From assembly GCF_002056295.1 (NCBI RefSeq), contig NZ_CP020100.1:3971154-4035153 (forward strand): DNA of 64,000 nucleotides, in the 5' to 3' direction. A model generated the notes under the pieces. It was given only the letters and a program-made list of their open reading frames with translations. It was not told where the DNA came from and did not search any database. Positions 29,154-37,063 of the stretch are shown here, piece by piece. The DNA comes from Halopseudomonas phragmitis. GTDB lineage: Bacteria > Pseudomonadota > Gammaproteobacteria > Pseudomonadales > Pseudomonadaceae. The position numbers were made by a program, and so were the translations under genes. How positions within the stretch are numbered: position 1 is the stretch's first letter; every line of letters begins with the position of its first letter.

Positions 29154-30254
29154 CTAGAACAACAGTAACTGCTCACCCAGCGGGCTATGGGCATTGTCCA
29201 GCCGCACCCCGACCCCAATCAGCCGCACTGGCCGGGCACCCCGGGCAAACGCCTGGATACAGAGATCGCGGTAGCCCTCGGGCGTTACCGGTGCACCGGC
29301 CTGTTCCAGAGTGGTTTGGGTGAAGTCGTGAAACTTGAGTTTGACGAACGGCTTGCTGACCCGGTACTGACCTTCCAACCGGCCCAACCGCTGGGCCAGC
29401 TTGTCCAGCAAGGGCGGCAAGGCGTCCAGGCAGGCCGCCAGATCCGGCAGATCCTGATCATAGGTATGCTCGACACTGACCGACTGGCGCCGGCTTTCCA
29501 CCACCACAGGGCGCTCGTCGATACCGCGCGCCAGTTCCCATAACCGCTCGCCAAAGCTGCCGAATTCACGCACCAGATCAGCCTTGCGCCAGAGCTTGAG
29601 CTGGGCGCAGGTGTCCACGCCCAGATTGTTGAGACGCTGGGCAGTGACGCGCCCCACCCCATGCAGGCGCTCCACCGGCAACGCTGCGACAAAGGCTTCC
29701 AGCTCATCCGGCAAAACGACCTTGAGCCCGTCGGGCTTGTTCCAGTCGCTGGCGATCTTGGCCAGGAACTTGTTTGGCGCCACGCCGGCAGACACGGTAA
29801 TGCCCTGGCTGTCACGTACCCGCTGGCGGATTTCTTGCGCCATCAGCGTTGCACTGCCCTTGCAGACCTGACTGTCGCTCACATCCAGATAGGCCTCATC
29901 CAGCGACAAGGGCTGAATCAACGTGGTGTAATCAGCGAAGATCGCCTGGACCGCCGCCGACACCTCGCGGTAGACCGCCATCCGCGGCGGTACGATCAAC
30001 AGGTCAGGGCAGAGTTTTTTGGCATAGGCCGAGGCCATTGCCGAACGGACCCCGTAGGCCCGGGCTTCGTAGTTGCAGGTAGCGATCACCCCACGCTTGC
30101 CTGGATCACCACCAACCGCCAGTGGCCGGCCGCGCAGGCGCGGGTCATCACGCATTTCGATGGCCGCGTAGAAGCAGTCACAATCAACATGGACGATTTT
30201 TCTTTGCCTGGTATGCCCTTGATTTTTAACAGGCAATTCATCACCAATAGCCAT
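29154..30254 (-). CDS. dinB: DNA polymerase IV (Y family)
   Basis: A 366-residue translesion polymerase. It has HVDCDCFYAAIEMRDDP with the first catalytic Asp, the YEARAYGVRSAMA nucleotide-binding segment, SLDEAYLDVS with the second acidic pair, and the SVEHTYDQD little-finger segment. The family usually begins about 20 residues nearer to HVDCDCF, so the N-terminal extension (MAIGDELPVKNQGHTRQ) is unusual and AT-rich compared with the rest. The frame is open to 30293. The gene directly abuts the prophage; its leader, and perhaps its first codons, may come from the integration event. The start is therefore uncertain. Confidence 0.9.
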   Translation of the reverse strand: MAIGDELPVKNQGHTRQRKIVHVDCDCFYAAIEMRDDPRLRGRPLAVGGDPGKRGVIATCNYEARAYGVRSAMASAYAKKLCPDLLIVPPRMAVYREVSAAVQAIFADYTTLIQPLSLDEAYLDVSDSQVCKGSATLMAQEIRQRVRDSQGITVSAGVAPNKFLAKIASDWNKPDGLKVVLPDELEAFVAALPVERLHGVGRVTAQRLNNLGVDTCAQLKLWRKADLVREFGSFGERLWELARGIDERPVVVESRRQSVSVEHTYDQDLPDLAACLDALPPLLDKLAQRLGRLEGQYRVSKPFVKLKFHDFTQTTLEQAGAPVTPEGYRDLCIQAFARGARPVRLIGVGVRLDNAHSPLGEQLLLF

Positions 30255-30303
30255 CAATACCCGCCGTGATACCCGCTTTTTTCTCGACTGCAATTCTTAA
30301 TAC

Positions 30304-30609
30304 TTAGAGCGCACTTTTGCCGACCCTTCGCCTAGCCTTCCGCCGCATTTCCTCCAGCTCTTTCGACCGATTCACAACGTGCCTCTGATACCCCGGCGCA
30401 CCCACCTGCATCCTCCCAGACACATAGTCACGGGCATGCGCCTGGTACTGGGCCTTGATGATCCCCTGTGCAGGCTCCAGCCCTCGGGCATAGATCAGCA
30501 ACTTGATGGCGATGCTGGCCAGCTTCACCGGGTCATCCGCCCCCGTATCCATAGACCCGGTTTCGGTCTTTGCCAGGATGCTGCATTTCAGACTCAGTTC
30601 ATTGCGCAT
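30304..30609 (-). CDS. Small protein under a LexA box at the prophage edge
   Basis: A 101-residue soluble protein with a basic C terminus (MRRKARRRVGKSAL). No family is recognised. ATG at 30609 follows AGGTGTGATT and was preferred to the frame opening at 30654, which would run through the operator. A perfect LexA box lies 18 bp upstream. dinB follows 49 bases downstream in the same direction with no terminator between, so both are probably transcribed together in the SOS response. Confidence 0.6.
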   Translation of the reverse strand: MRNELSLKCSILAKTETGSMDTGADDPVKLASIAIKLLIYARGLEPAQGIIKAQYQAHARDYVSGRMQVGAPGYQRHVVNRSKELEEMRRKARRRVGKSAL

Positions 30610-30626
30610 AATCACACCTAAAAATG

Positions 30627-30642
30627 CTGTATATAAATACAG
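30627..30642. promoter_or_regulatory. LexA (SOS) box
   Basis: CTGTATATAAATACAG fits the LexA consensus CTGT-N8-ACAG exactly and has the AT-rich alternating centre of strong sites. It lies 18 bp before the start of the small gene at 30609 and can control that gene and dinB behind it. Confidence 0.85.
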
Positions 30643-30654
30643 CATAGCGCACAA

Positions 30655-31054
30655 ACCCTCACAGCGCCTACCATCCCGGCAGGTTGCACTTGACCACCGA
30701 CACTACGCCAACAACCCAGAAGCCGCACCGCCTGACAAGCGGCGAACGATAGCCGCTTTTGATGAAGCTCTAACCGGCATTCTCACCATCGATTAACCAA
30801 TGCCATTGGTGGCAGGTTGGCGCTATTGTAGGGACAACAGGAAAATTCAAAAAACCCGACAGACGGTAAACAAAATAAATGAAAATTGTGCTAGGCAATC
30901 TTGCTTGCTCTGCGCTATTGTCTTCCTAAACCCAATATATATGCACGGGTTATCAATCAGGCACGACATATGGGAGACTGCCTATCAAGACAAGCGGCTG
31001 CAAGCAGCTCACAGCGCCCCAAAAGGGCATTAACATCGATCTTTTCGGCGGAAC
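30655..31054. other. AT-rich intergenic region at the prophage edge
   Basis: These 400 bp hold no clear gene. A coding-like tail (PPDKRRTIAAFDEALTGILTID, plus strand, ending with TAA at 30794-30796) may be a gene remnant. The stretch 30840-30970 is clearly richer in A and T than its neighbours, with AATATATATG near 30930, and probably holds the promoter for the plus-strand small peptide gene. Confidence 0.4.
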
Positions 31055-31244
31055 AGGAGGCTTTATGAAAAAACTTTGAGAACAAGAGTGTACGGTAGGG
31101 CTCTGGCAAGCTTACTACCGCACACACTTAAAATGCCGGCTCAGCCGACTGATAACATGGATGAGTGTGAACAACTGGTACCATCATTGTCAACACTCAG
31201 GCTCGGACCGGATCAATCTACCTTCAAACAGAAGGAGCGCCAAC
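31055..31244 (+). promoter_or_regulatory. Leader with mini-ORF and hairpins before the small peptide gene
   Basis: A strong site AGGAGG (31055-31060) precedes a four-codon frame MKKL-stop (31065-31079). A TTG overlapping that stop opens a 61-codon frame (31076-31261) that runs past the start of the 22-residue peptide gene. Two hairpins lie between them: CGGTAG with CTACCG (31093-31120) and GAGTGT with ACACTC (31163-31198). Translational coupling by an overlapping upstream frame, as with mok/hok, is a possible reading. Confidence 0.4.
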
Positions 31245-31313
31245 ATGGCCATCTTCATTGAAGTGTTGAGAGTGATCCAGCTGCTGCTGGAAATCTACAT
31301 CACTACCATGTAA
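31245..31313 (+). CDS. 22-residue hydrophobic peptide, candidate type I toxin
   Basis: A 22-codon gene with a good ribosome site (AAGGAGCGCCAAC before ATG) and an intrinsic terminator 7 bases after its stop. The peptide is one amphipathic or membrane helix, beginning MAIFIEVLRVIQLLLEIY, with charges only at Glu6, Arg9 and Glu16. Size and pattern resemble TisB, DinQ or Ibs-type membrane toxins, but I cannot assign it to a family. It is too short for routine gene calling. It lies opposite the LexA-controlled gene, at the prophage end. Confidence 0.5.
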   Translation: MAIFIEVLRVIQLLLEIYITTM

Positions 31314-31318
31314 TACCC

Positions 31319-31341
31319 CAGCCCGCCACCCGGCGGGCTTT
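31319..31341 (+). terminator. Intrinsic terminator of the small peptide gene
   Basis: The hairpin GCCCGCC and GGCGGGC with a 4-base loop is followed by TTT. It separates the peptide gene from the convergent spanin genes. Confidence 0.75.
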
Positions 31342-31342
31342 C

Positions 31343-31861
31343 TCATTCACCCACCACACCTCTCACCCATTCCTGCAAAGCCCCCAACCTTACCCGACAC
31401 TCATCCGCCCGCCCCGTCACTCCGACAACACCTGCAGCAACTGCTGGGTGTAGGTCTGCTCGGGCTCCGGCACCATCATCCATGCCGGGGGCGCCGGCGG
31501 CGGGGGGCACTCCACCGGGACATATTGCACCTGCGGCGCGGACTGACAGCCGCTGACGAGCAGCAGCGAGATCAGCAACAAGCTCAGCATTGATAGACGT
31601 GACATCGGTGTACTCCTTGAAATAGTGCTCATCGATGAGCCTGCGCTGCCGCTCCAGCTCAGCTCGTTTTTCCTGCTCAAGCTGCACCTGGCCGGCAGCA
31701 ACGCGCGCAATCTCTGCCAATGTGTCGCTATGCACGGCATCAACTCTGCTCAGCCGCGCCGACCAGCGATTGTCCTGCCAGTACCAAGCAGCTATGCCAC
31801 CAACAATCAGGCCGAGCAGAACTGCCGCTGCAATCGCTATCACATGGAGTCGAGTAATCAT
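31343..31861 (-). CDS. Inner-membrane spanin (Rz-like)
   Basis: A 172-residue protein with an N-terminal membrane anchor (residues 6-27) and a long charged coiled-coil region (about 40-110: TLAEIARVAAGQVQLEQEKRAELE), as in Rz proteins. It would span the periplasm and, with the outer-membrane spanin nested in its gene, fuse the two membranes at the end of lysis. The Gly/Ala/Pro-rich tail (about 110-160) is the product of sharing sequence with the nested frame. The start overlaps the endolysin stop (ATGA). Confidence 0.82.
   Translation of the reverse strand: MITRLHVIAIAAAVLLGLIVGGIAAWYWQDNRWSARLSRVDAVHSDTLAEIARVAAGQVQLEQEKRAELERQRRLIDEHYFKEYTDVTSINAELVADLAAARQRLSVRAAGAICPGGVPPAAGAPGMDDGAGARADLHPAVAAGVVGVTGRADECRVRLGALQEWVRGVVGE
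31417..31605 (-). CDS. Outer-membrane spanin lipoprotein (Rz1-like), nested in Rz
   Basis: A 62-residue lipoprotein read in another frame entirely inside the Rz gene. It has a signal peptide with lipobox LVSGC (Cys20) and a proline-rich mature part (VECPPPPAPPAW), the hallmark of Rz1. ATG at 31605 was chosen because it starts directly at the signal peptide; upstream in-frame ATGs (31632, 31743) would add unlikely N-terminal residues. Confidence 0.82.
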   Translation of the reverse strand: MSRLSMLSLLLISLLLVSGCQSAPQVQYVPVECPPPPAPPAWMMVPEPEQTYTQQLLQVLSE

Positions 31862-32559
31862 GCTGCCGCTCTCCTGAACTGCGGCTGCAGCCCCCGGTCC
31901 AGCTTCGCCTGAACCTTTGCTGCCGCCTCTGCCTTCGTAATCACCCCATCACGGTTGATATCCAACCCAGCGTTCTGGCGATAAGTCGTAGGCCGGCTAG
32001 TCGAGTCCCATAGCGCCCAGTCCAGTGCCCTGCCTATACCCGCCGGCCATAGGATGGCCATGTAAGTGTCAGCAAGCGACTTGAGGCGACCGCGATAGGG
32101 CAAGAAATAGCGGTATACGTAGTCCAGCTGCTGTTCCGGCGTCATCCGCGCAAGCTCATCAGTCGTCGTACCCAGGCCCCGAGCGGTCGCCGGCATAAAC
32201 TGGATCAACCCAGTCGCGCCACTACCAGCCCCATTGCGCACAGACGGGCTGAACGTCTCGCCGGTCTCCCACGCAATGCATGCCATAAGCCAATCAGCAC
32301 CATCGGCAGGCATACCCAGGCTGGCAGCAATCCAGATCACGCGATCACAGAATGCCTGTGACACCTTTGCCGACCACGCGATAGAAAGCGCAACACGTGC
32401 TGGCTTACTCGGCACCTTCGCGTCACTACGCAAAGTCGCAGCGCCCAGTGCCGCCTCCCAAGCCGCCTGACTCATCGGCCCCCACTGGCCATCGATCAGG
32501 CCTTCATAAAAACCACCGCCCTGCAGATCTCGCTGCAGGCGCTCAATCAGTGCTCTCAT
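31858..32559 (-). CDS. Endolysin (lytic transglycosylase-like)
   Basis: A 233-residue muralytic protein without signal peptide, which needs a holin for export. The N-terminal 30-40 residues look like a small peptidoglycan-binding repeat (LIERLQRDLQGGGFYEGLIDGQWG). The central domain has a lysozyme-like SLT pattern (IAWETGETFSPSVRNGAGSGATGLIQFMPATA, with E as likely catalytic acid). The C-terminal part has an EF-hand-like loop DINRDGVITKAE, possibly calcium-binding. ATG at 32559 follows GGAGAAAAT. An intrinsic terminator sits directly upstream. Confidence 0.8.
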   Translation of the reverse strand: MRALIERLQRDLQGGGFYEGLIDGQWGPMSQAAWEAALGAATLRSDAKVPSKPARVALSIAWSAKVSQAFCDRVIWIAASLGMPADGADWLMACIAWETGETFSPSVRNGAGSGATGLIQFMPATARGLGTTTDELARMTPEQQLDYVYRYFLPYRGRLKSLADTYMAILWPAGIGRALDWALWDSTSRPTTYRQNAGLDINRDGVITKAEAAAKVQAKLDRGLQPQFRRAAA

Positions 32560-32574
32560 ATTTTCTCCAGGCAC

Positions 32575-32598
32575 AAAAAAACCCGCACACAGCGGGTT
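32575..32598 (-). terminator. Intrinsic terminator directly before the endolysin gene
   Basis: On the minus strand ACCCGC and GCGGGT with a 5-base loop is followed by seven T, then within 15 bases by the ribosome site of the endolysin gene. Read-through, antitermination or a local promoter is needed for lysis genes to be expressed from upstream. Confidence 0.75.
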
Positions 32599-32648
32599 AT
32601 GGGACATAGTTCAATTTTGTTTCAGGCTAGCTATGGCATTATTTGGAA

Positions 32649-32717
32649 GTCAGCACGAGCGCATCGGGCTGACATCCATGTGATAGGATTACCGGCTCCA
32701 GCAGTGCCGGTTTTTTT
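32649..32717 (+). ncRNA. Candidate plus-strand small RNA with terminator
   Basis: Two successive hairpins, GTCAGC/GCTGAC (32649-32673) and ACCGGC/GCCGGT (32691-32711), are followed by seven T on the plus strand, opposite to late transcription. No gene ends here on the plus strand, so the terminator has no other evident client. I found no convincing promoter upstream (32600-32640), so this is only a candidate. Confidence 0.3.
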
Positions 32718-32729
32718 ACTCCCGCAACT

Positions 32730-33239
32730 CTAAGTCCGTCCGCCGTAGTACCCCTGCACCGTGCGTACACACCCATTCTCAATGTAGAAATAGGCCGAGA
32801 TCCCACTCGACCAGTGATAGGCGTACTGGGTGCCATTGATACGAGTTGGTGCACCCCAGGATTTCACAGCATCCTCCCTCGGCATGCCCGGCACAACCTG
32901 GCGGCGGATTCTGAGCGTTCTCAGATCTCCACTGGAAAACTCCTTGCACGGAGCATTTGCTCTCGCTTCGGCCAGATCCTGCTCAAGCCGGTCAAGGCGT
33001 TGCAACGCCTGGCGACGCTCCTGTGCTGCCCGCTCTTCGTAATAGCCCGGCGACGGCCCAAGCGTGCCGCCTATTTCGTTCCGGTGAATCAACAGCTCTT
33101 CTGCGCCTGTAGCCGCACAAGGGGTTTGAGAGAATACCGTCTCCCCATTCGGGCCCGGGCACCTATAAACCGTGGTGCTCTGAGCCATGGCTTGAGTAGC
33201 AACAACGAGCAATGCTGCAGAAGCGAGAAACCGATACAC
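32730..33239 (-). CDS. Secreted DUF4124-like protein, probable accessory gene
   Basis: A 169-residue exported protein. The signal peptide (MYRFLASAALLVVATQAMAQS, likely cut after AMA) is followed by a DUF4124-type start (TTVYRCPGPNGETVFSQTPC), a charged helical section (residues 75-110) and a C-terminal domain with VVPGMPREDAVKSWGAPTRIN, resembling the SmpA/OmlA fold. The GTG at 33239 has a GGGAGG site and begins exactly at the signal peptide. Such proteins are envelope components of the host, unusual for a virion, so it is a probable lysogenic-conversion gene (moron). Confidence 0.7.
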   Translation of the reverse strand: MYRFLASAALLVVATQAMAQSTTVYRCPGPNGETVFSQTPCAATGAEELLIHRNEIGGTLGPSPGYYEERAAQERRQALQRLDRLEQDLAEARANAPCKEFSSGDLRTLRIRRQVVPGMPREDAVKSWGAPTRINGTQYAYHWSSGISAYFYIENGCVRTVQGYYGGRT

Positions 33240-33286
33240 GGGCAATCCTCCCTGAATCAAATGGCCATCATCCATGACCAATGATA

Positions 33287-33523
33287 CTACACCTCAACAT
33301 CATACTGAGGCAGGCTGGGCACCGACCCCACTACGCGGCCATCCACTACCAATGCCTTGAGCCCTTGGCCGACGCTGGTGCCTTTTGCGCTGATCTGGTT
33401 GCCGTTGCGCAGGGTGATGATGCTGGTACCGGTTTGCAAGCTGACGCTGGCTACTGTGCCAACGGCCCGACTGCCGCCGGGTAGCAGGCCGATGAAGCGC
33501 TTCCATGGGTTGACTGTCGACAT
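33287..33523 (-). CDS. Small phage tail-associated protein
   Basis: A 78-residue beta-rich protein (VGTVASVSLQTGTSIITLRNGNQISAKGT) that looks like a small OB-like barrel. Its start shares its base with the stop of the 586-residue tail protein, so it belongs to the tail tip module. Function is unknown. Confidence 0.65.
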   Translation of the reverse strand: MSTVNPWKRFIGLLPGGSRAVGTVASVSLQTGTSIITLRNGNQISAKGTSVGQGLKALVVDGRVVGSVPSLPQYDVEV

Positions 33524-35283
33524 TACGCGCCCTCCCTGTGGTGACGCTCCAGGCGCAGGGTCTGCGTCACCCTGGCCGCTCCTACGCCCTGCGCATCAAT
33601 GCTGGTGGCCAGGCACAGGCCGCGCCAGGTCTCATCAATATCACGCACCTCGCACAGCATGGCGGGCTCGACAAGGCCAGGCGCGGTGGTCGACGGGAAC
33701 AGCGGCAGGTTCAAAGTGACGATCTCCTGGTTACCACCCTTGCACAGTTCCGCGATGCCCCGCGCTCGACCGGCCTGCTCGCCGGTCATCCAGTCGTCGT
33801 ACACATCCGGGGTTGGGTTATCCCCGGCGGTGCCGGCCCGGCGCACCATGATGCCGATGCCATGGTTTGTGCCGCTGACGTAGCAGCTATTCCACTCCGG
33901 CTGCGGCTGCCATTCGCTGCCCCAGTCGGTCACCATCGCTGCAGGAATGATCTTGTCCATGATCGCGCTGGACCACTGCCAGACTGGCTCGCGGTAACGC
34001 GGCAGCACGGTCAGCTCACGAGCATTCAGTGCAGGCCGCACAACCCCGCCAGCGGTTTCTGCCAACTTTGCGATGACCTCCATCGGCGTCAGCTCGCTGT
34101 AGCTGAACGCTCCCGGGGGCATGGTCCAGTCTGGCGGGCCTGCCACCCAGGTATCCCAGTTGACTGTAAAGTCGGTGTACTCGAGTTCAAACACAGCGGC
34201 CTGCTCGGCATTGACCGGTGCTGTGTTGGTCTGGCTGCGGGCCGGGGCGTACGGCTTGGCAAGCAGCTGGGTGAGGCTGACGCCGGTCACCGTGTAGCGC
34301 TCATCTGCCAGCTTTCCGGTACCGGTGTAGCGCTCAATGATGAACGACCAGGTATGTCCGTTGATCGCCAGTTCAACTTCTTTCGGGCCAGCGGCATCAG
34401 GCCGGACCAGGTTCAGCGATGTCCGGCCGACAAGTTGCGCCTGCAGGGTCCAGGCAAAGGAGTCGATATCTCGCTCAACCCGGATGCTGCTGGCCGCTAA
34501 CGGGGCCCGGCCGGGTAGCACCACCAGGCTCACGCTGTTGGCAATCATGTAGGTCTCCAGAATGTCCGGCTCGGCCGGCGGCGGAACGATGATCGTGATC
34601 GGCCCTTCGTAGTCGGGGTATTCAATGCCGGTCGGCACCGGGTCCAGCGGCCTCGCCCGCCCCCACAGCAAAGCCATGGGCAGGTTCAGCCGCCGGGCTG
34701 GCCGGAAATTGACAACTGCCCCGCTGTCGACCGGCTGGATCACCCGTGGTGCCGGCGCATAGCGGAAGTCAAAAAACACAACCGGTGCATTACTCGGCGT
34801 GTAACGCTGGCCGCTGAAGGTGAACGCCAGCGGGCTACCGGGCACATACAGGCTACGGTCGCGCTCCAGCTCGGCATCAAACCTGGGGCCGTGCTCGTCA
34901 GATCGCTGGAAGCGCGGCGCGGTGCTGGAGTCCGCCCGGGCCGGCATGGGGTTGTAGCGGATCTGGATATGCAAATCCCGGCGCTGAATGCTGCGATCCC
35001 AGCCCGGCGTCAGGAACAAGTCCTTGACCGGCACCACATCAAAGGGGCTGGCCGCACACCGGTCTACGCTCAGCGCTCTGGTCCACCGGGCTCGCAAATG
35101 AACATCAAGACCGGCCAGGCCATCCCAGCCCGCCAGCATGCTGGCATCAAGCGCATGCCCTTTCCCCCAGTCAAGCGACGGCGAAACCTCAGCAGGCTGC
35201 AGCGTCCCCCAGGGCATACCCGCATCGCGGGCGCTGACAGGCCTGGCGCGGGACCAGCCGGCGCCAATTTCAGTTGCAAGCAT
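33523..35283 (-). CDS. Tail tip/hub protein
   Basis: A 586-residue structural protein. The N-terminal third has a plug-like pattern (ALDASMLAGWDGL, RWTRALSV, IQIRYNPMP). The middle and C-terminal parts show the alternating strand and helix of a gp27/hub-like fold (SSIRVERDIDSFAWTLQAQLVG, ITGVSLTQLLAKPYAPA-like, TPMEVIAKLAETAGGVV, LPRYREPVWQW). By position downstream of the tape measure it should form the tail tip. It overlaps both neighbours by one base, showing translational coupling. Confidence 0.65.
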   Translation of the reverse strand: MLATEIGAGWSRARPVSARDAGMPWGTLQPAEVSPSLDWGKGHALDASMLAGWDGLAGLDVHLRARWTRALSVDRCAASPFDVVPVKDLFLTPGWDRSIQRRDLHIQIRYNPMPARADSSTAPRFQRSDEHGPRFDAELERDRSLYVPGSPLAFTFSGQRYTPSNAPVVFFDFRYAPAPRVIQPVDSGAVVNFRPARRLNLPMALLWGRARPLDPVPTGIEYPDYEGPITIIVPPPAEPDILETYMIANSVSLVVLPGRAPLAASSIRVERDIDSFAWTLQAQLVGRTSLNLVRPDAAGPKEVELAINGHTWSFIIERYTGTGKLADERYTVTGVSLTQLLAKPYAPARSQTNTAPVNAEQAAVFELEYTDFTVNWDTWVAGPPDWTMPPGAFSYSELTPMEVIAKLAETAGGVVRPALNARELTVLPRYREPVWQWSSAIMDKIIPAAMVTDWGSEWQPQPEWNSCYVSGTNHGIGIMVRRAGTAGDNPTPDVYDDWMTGEQAGRARGIAELCKGGNQEIVTLNLPLFPSTTAPGLVEPAMLCEVRDIDETWRGLCLATSIDAQGVGAARVTQTLRLERHHREGA

Positions 35284-36065
35284 CAGATCATCTCGACAGG
35301 TACAGGACCATGGGCCAGTGGCCGGTAATAGCGAACAGCGACGGCACGAGCAGTGCCGAGCTCACGCGGAGCGTTGTCGCCCTCGATGGGCCACCACTCT
35401 GGTTCAGTGGCTGGGAGCTGGCCGGCCTGGGTGATCTCGTAAAGCCACCCACGAAACTGGCTTGGGCGAATGCGCTGGCCAACCAGTACCGCCAAGGCCG
35501 AGGTAAAAGCCACCCCATAGTCATCAATGGCAACAGCATAGATAGGGCCACCAAGGGTTCGCAGCTGCAGCTCCCCGCCCCCGGAAATCTCAGTATGCCC
35601 GCCAACTCGCCACTCACCATCGCCCTGGCGCTCCAAGGCAACCACAGTCCGAGTAGCGGCAAAGCCATCAACCCGAACAATAGCCTCAACCGAGGCCGGA
35701 TCCCCGGAAGGCCCGCCGCCCTCGCCAGCGCTGATGTTAAACAGAACAACTCCGCTCTCACTAAAGCTCATGTAAGCTGCGCGCGTCCGGCGCGGTACTT
35801 CATCATCCAGCCCAGTAACCAGCCACTCTCCCTGAGCCAGCATTTCTGCCAAGCTGACGGAGAGAGTTTGAGAGAACTCACCATCCTCTGCCAAAAAGGC
35901 AAGCTCCAACTTACCAACCGTATCCCAACTCCGGTAAATGCGAACCAGCTTTGGGTTTTCGGTTACCTCCCCGTCGCGCAGCATCCGGAATTGCAGCTGG
36001 ATCTTGGGCGGGGTTTCATACGATGGAATATCGGCCTGGTAAGGGTACTGAATTTGAGTGCTCAT
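35283..36065 (-). CDS. Tail protein
   Basis: A 260-residue, beta-rich structural protein (MSTQIQYPYQADIPSYETPP, then LVRIYRSWDTVGKLELAFLAED). ATG at 36065 overlaps the TGA of the gene before (ATGA) and was preferred to the frame start at 36080. It is in the tail tip group between a possible receptor-binding protein and the hub protein. No domain is recognised. Confidence 0.62.
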   Translation of the reverse strand: MSTQIQYPYQADIPSYETPPKIQLQFRMLRDGEVTENPKLVRIYRSWDTVGKLELAFLAEDGEFSQTLSVSLAEMLAQGEWLVTGLDDEVPRRTRAAYMSFSESGVVLFNISAGEGGGPSGDPASVEAIVRVDGFAATRTVVALERQGDGEWRVGGHTEISGGGELQLRTLGGPIYAVAIDDYGVAFTSALAVLVGQRIRPSQFRGWLYEITQAGQLPATEPEWWPIEGDNAPRELGTARAVAVRYYRPLAHGPVPVEMI

Positions 36066-37063
36066 CCCAATGATTCCCAAAATGCTGGGTTTGTTGTCAG
36101 CAACATGGCTCTTGAGTTATTCCCACTCCCCGAGGCCACGACATACTCATACTCATCCCCCAGGCTTATCGGAGTATTAAAGTTTCGAGTGGTAAGAGGC
36201 TCTCCAAACCCCAGCATCTGAGCGGCAACAGATTTGGACATAAGAGCAATCCTGAAGTCCGTGCATACCCCCCTAAAATCGCCATACACGCCATTACACC
36301 CCCAAGATAAAGGCTGAAGATGGCAGTTCTCGAGTACAAAAAAACCCTCAACCGGATTTGTAACCGAAACAACAGCAAGTCCAGGCGTCCTCACAGAAAT
36401 ACTGGCCGAATCTACAAGCAGCCCAGTGTCAGGATAACGCAGCGCAGTAAATCCGCTGAAATCAAATTTTGCGGCGCCTGCCGAAGTACCTGTTCCTGTC
36501 GTCATATCATGACCGCATGCTATGAACTGGCCGAGGCTGTCCTCGCCAACATAAAGGGTTGAACAGCTCGCAGAATACCCACCAGTCGCCAACCCGAGCT
36601 CAGCAGGTGACGTAATGGAGATCGATGCAATAGATATAATAAAGGTCCGAGAGTCAGCCACTAAAGCCCAAGAGCAAGCCTCTGCGGCCCTTGCAAAGTA
36701 GGCAAAATTAAATTTATGAGGCGGCGAGTTGCCCGCAGCGGTACCTGATTTAACACCACTCCCTTGCGGCACCCCACCCGACATCCCCGAATAGCTATAT
36801 AACAAATAAACAGTTGCCAATGACGCCTGGGTGGCTTCCTGAACTAGAGCGAAATAGCCACTTTGCGAACCATTCCTGAAAACAACAAAATCGCTACCCT
36901 CGTCCTCCAGAGTCCAGCCAGCCGCAGGGCGGCCAGAATACCCATCAATCAGGCACGCCTTGAGAATAAGCGTTAACGCTGCCCAGTCTGCAACCCGGTT
37001 ATTAGCGTAAGAGATCGAAGGTGCCCCGGCCTGGTCTCGGTGATATAGCCTTGGCGTACTCAT
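36062..37063 (-). CDS. Variable tail protein, possible receptor-binding protein
   Basis: A 333-residue protein rich in Ser, Gly and Thr (GGVPQGSGVKSGTAAGNSPPHKFNF, GTGTSAGAAKFDFSGFTALRYPDTG). Base composition is clearly richer in A and T than in the genes around it, and codon choice differs, which suggests recent exchange as is common for host-range genes. It is tightly coupled with both neighbours (stop/start overlap). No known tail fibre domain is recognised, so the receptor-binding role is inference from position and composition. Confidence 0.5.
   Translation of the reverse strand: MSTPRLYHRDQAGAPSISYANNRVADWAALTLILKACLIDGYSGRPAAGWTLEDEGSDFVVFRNGSQSGYFALVQEATQASLATVYLLYSYSGMSGGVPQGSGVKSGTAAGNSPPHKFNFAYFARAAEACSWALVADSRTFIISIASISITSPAELGLATGGYSASCSTLYVGEDSLGQFIACGHDMTTGTGTSAGAAKFDFSGFTALRYPDTGLLVDSASISVRTPGLAVVSVTNPVEGFFVLENCHLQPLSWGCNGVYGDFRGVCTDFRIALMSKSVAAQMLGFGEPLTTRNFNTPISLGDEYEYVVASGSGNNSRAMLLTTNPAFWESLG

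Noticed and set aside
30503..30796. Plus-strand frame across the LexA box and small gene
   Set aside because: The first half is antisense to the better supported gene at 30304-30609. Only the last 35 codons look coding-like, possibly a remnant.
30655..31054. tRNA gene as attachment site next to dinB
   Set aside because: No cloverleaf or TTCGA arm could be seen in the junction. The attachment site appears to be near the dinB 5' end and not in a tRNA.
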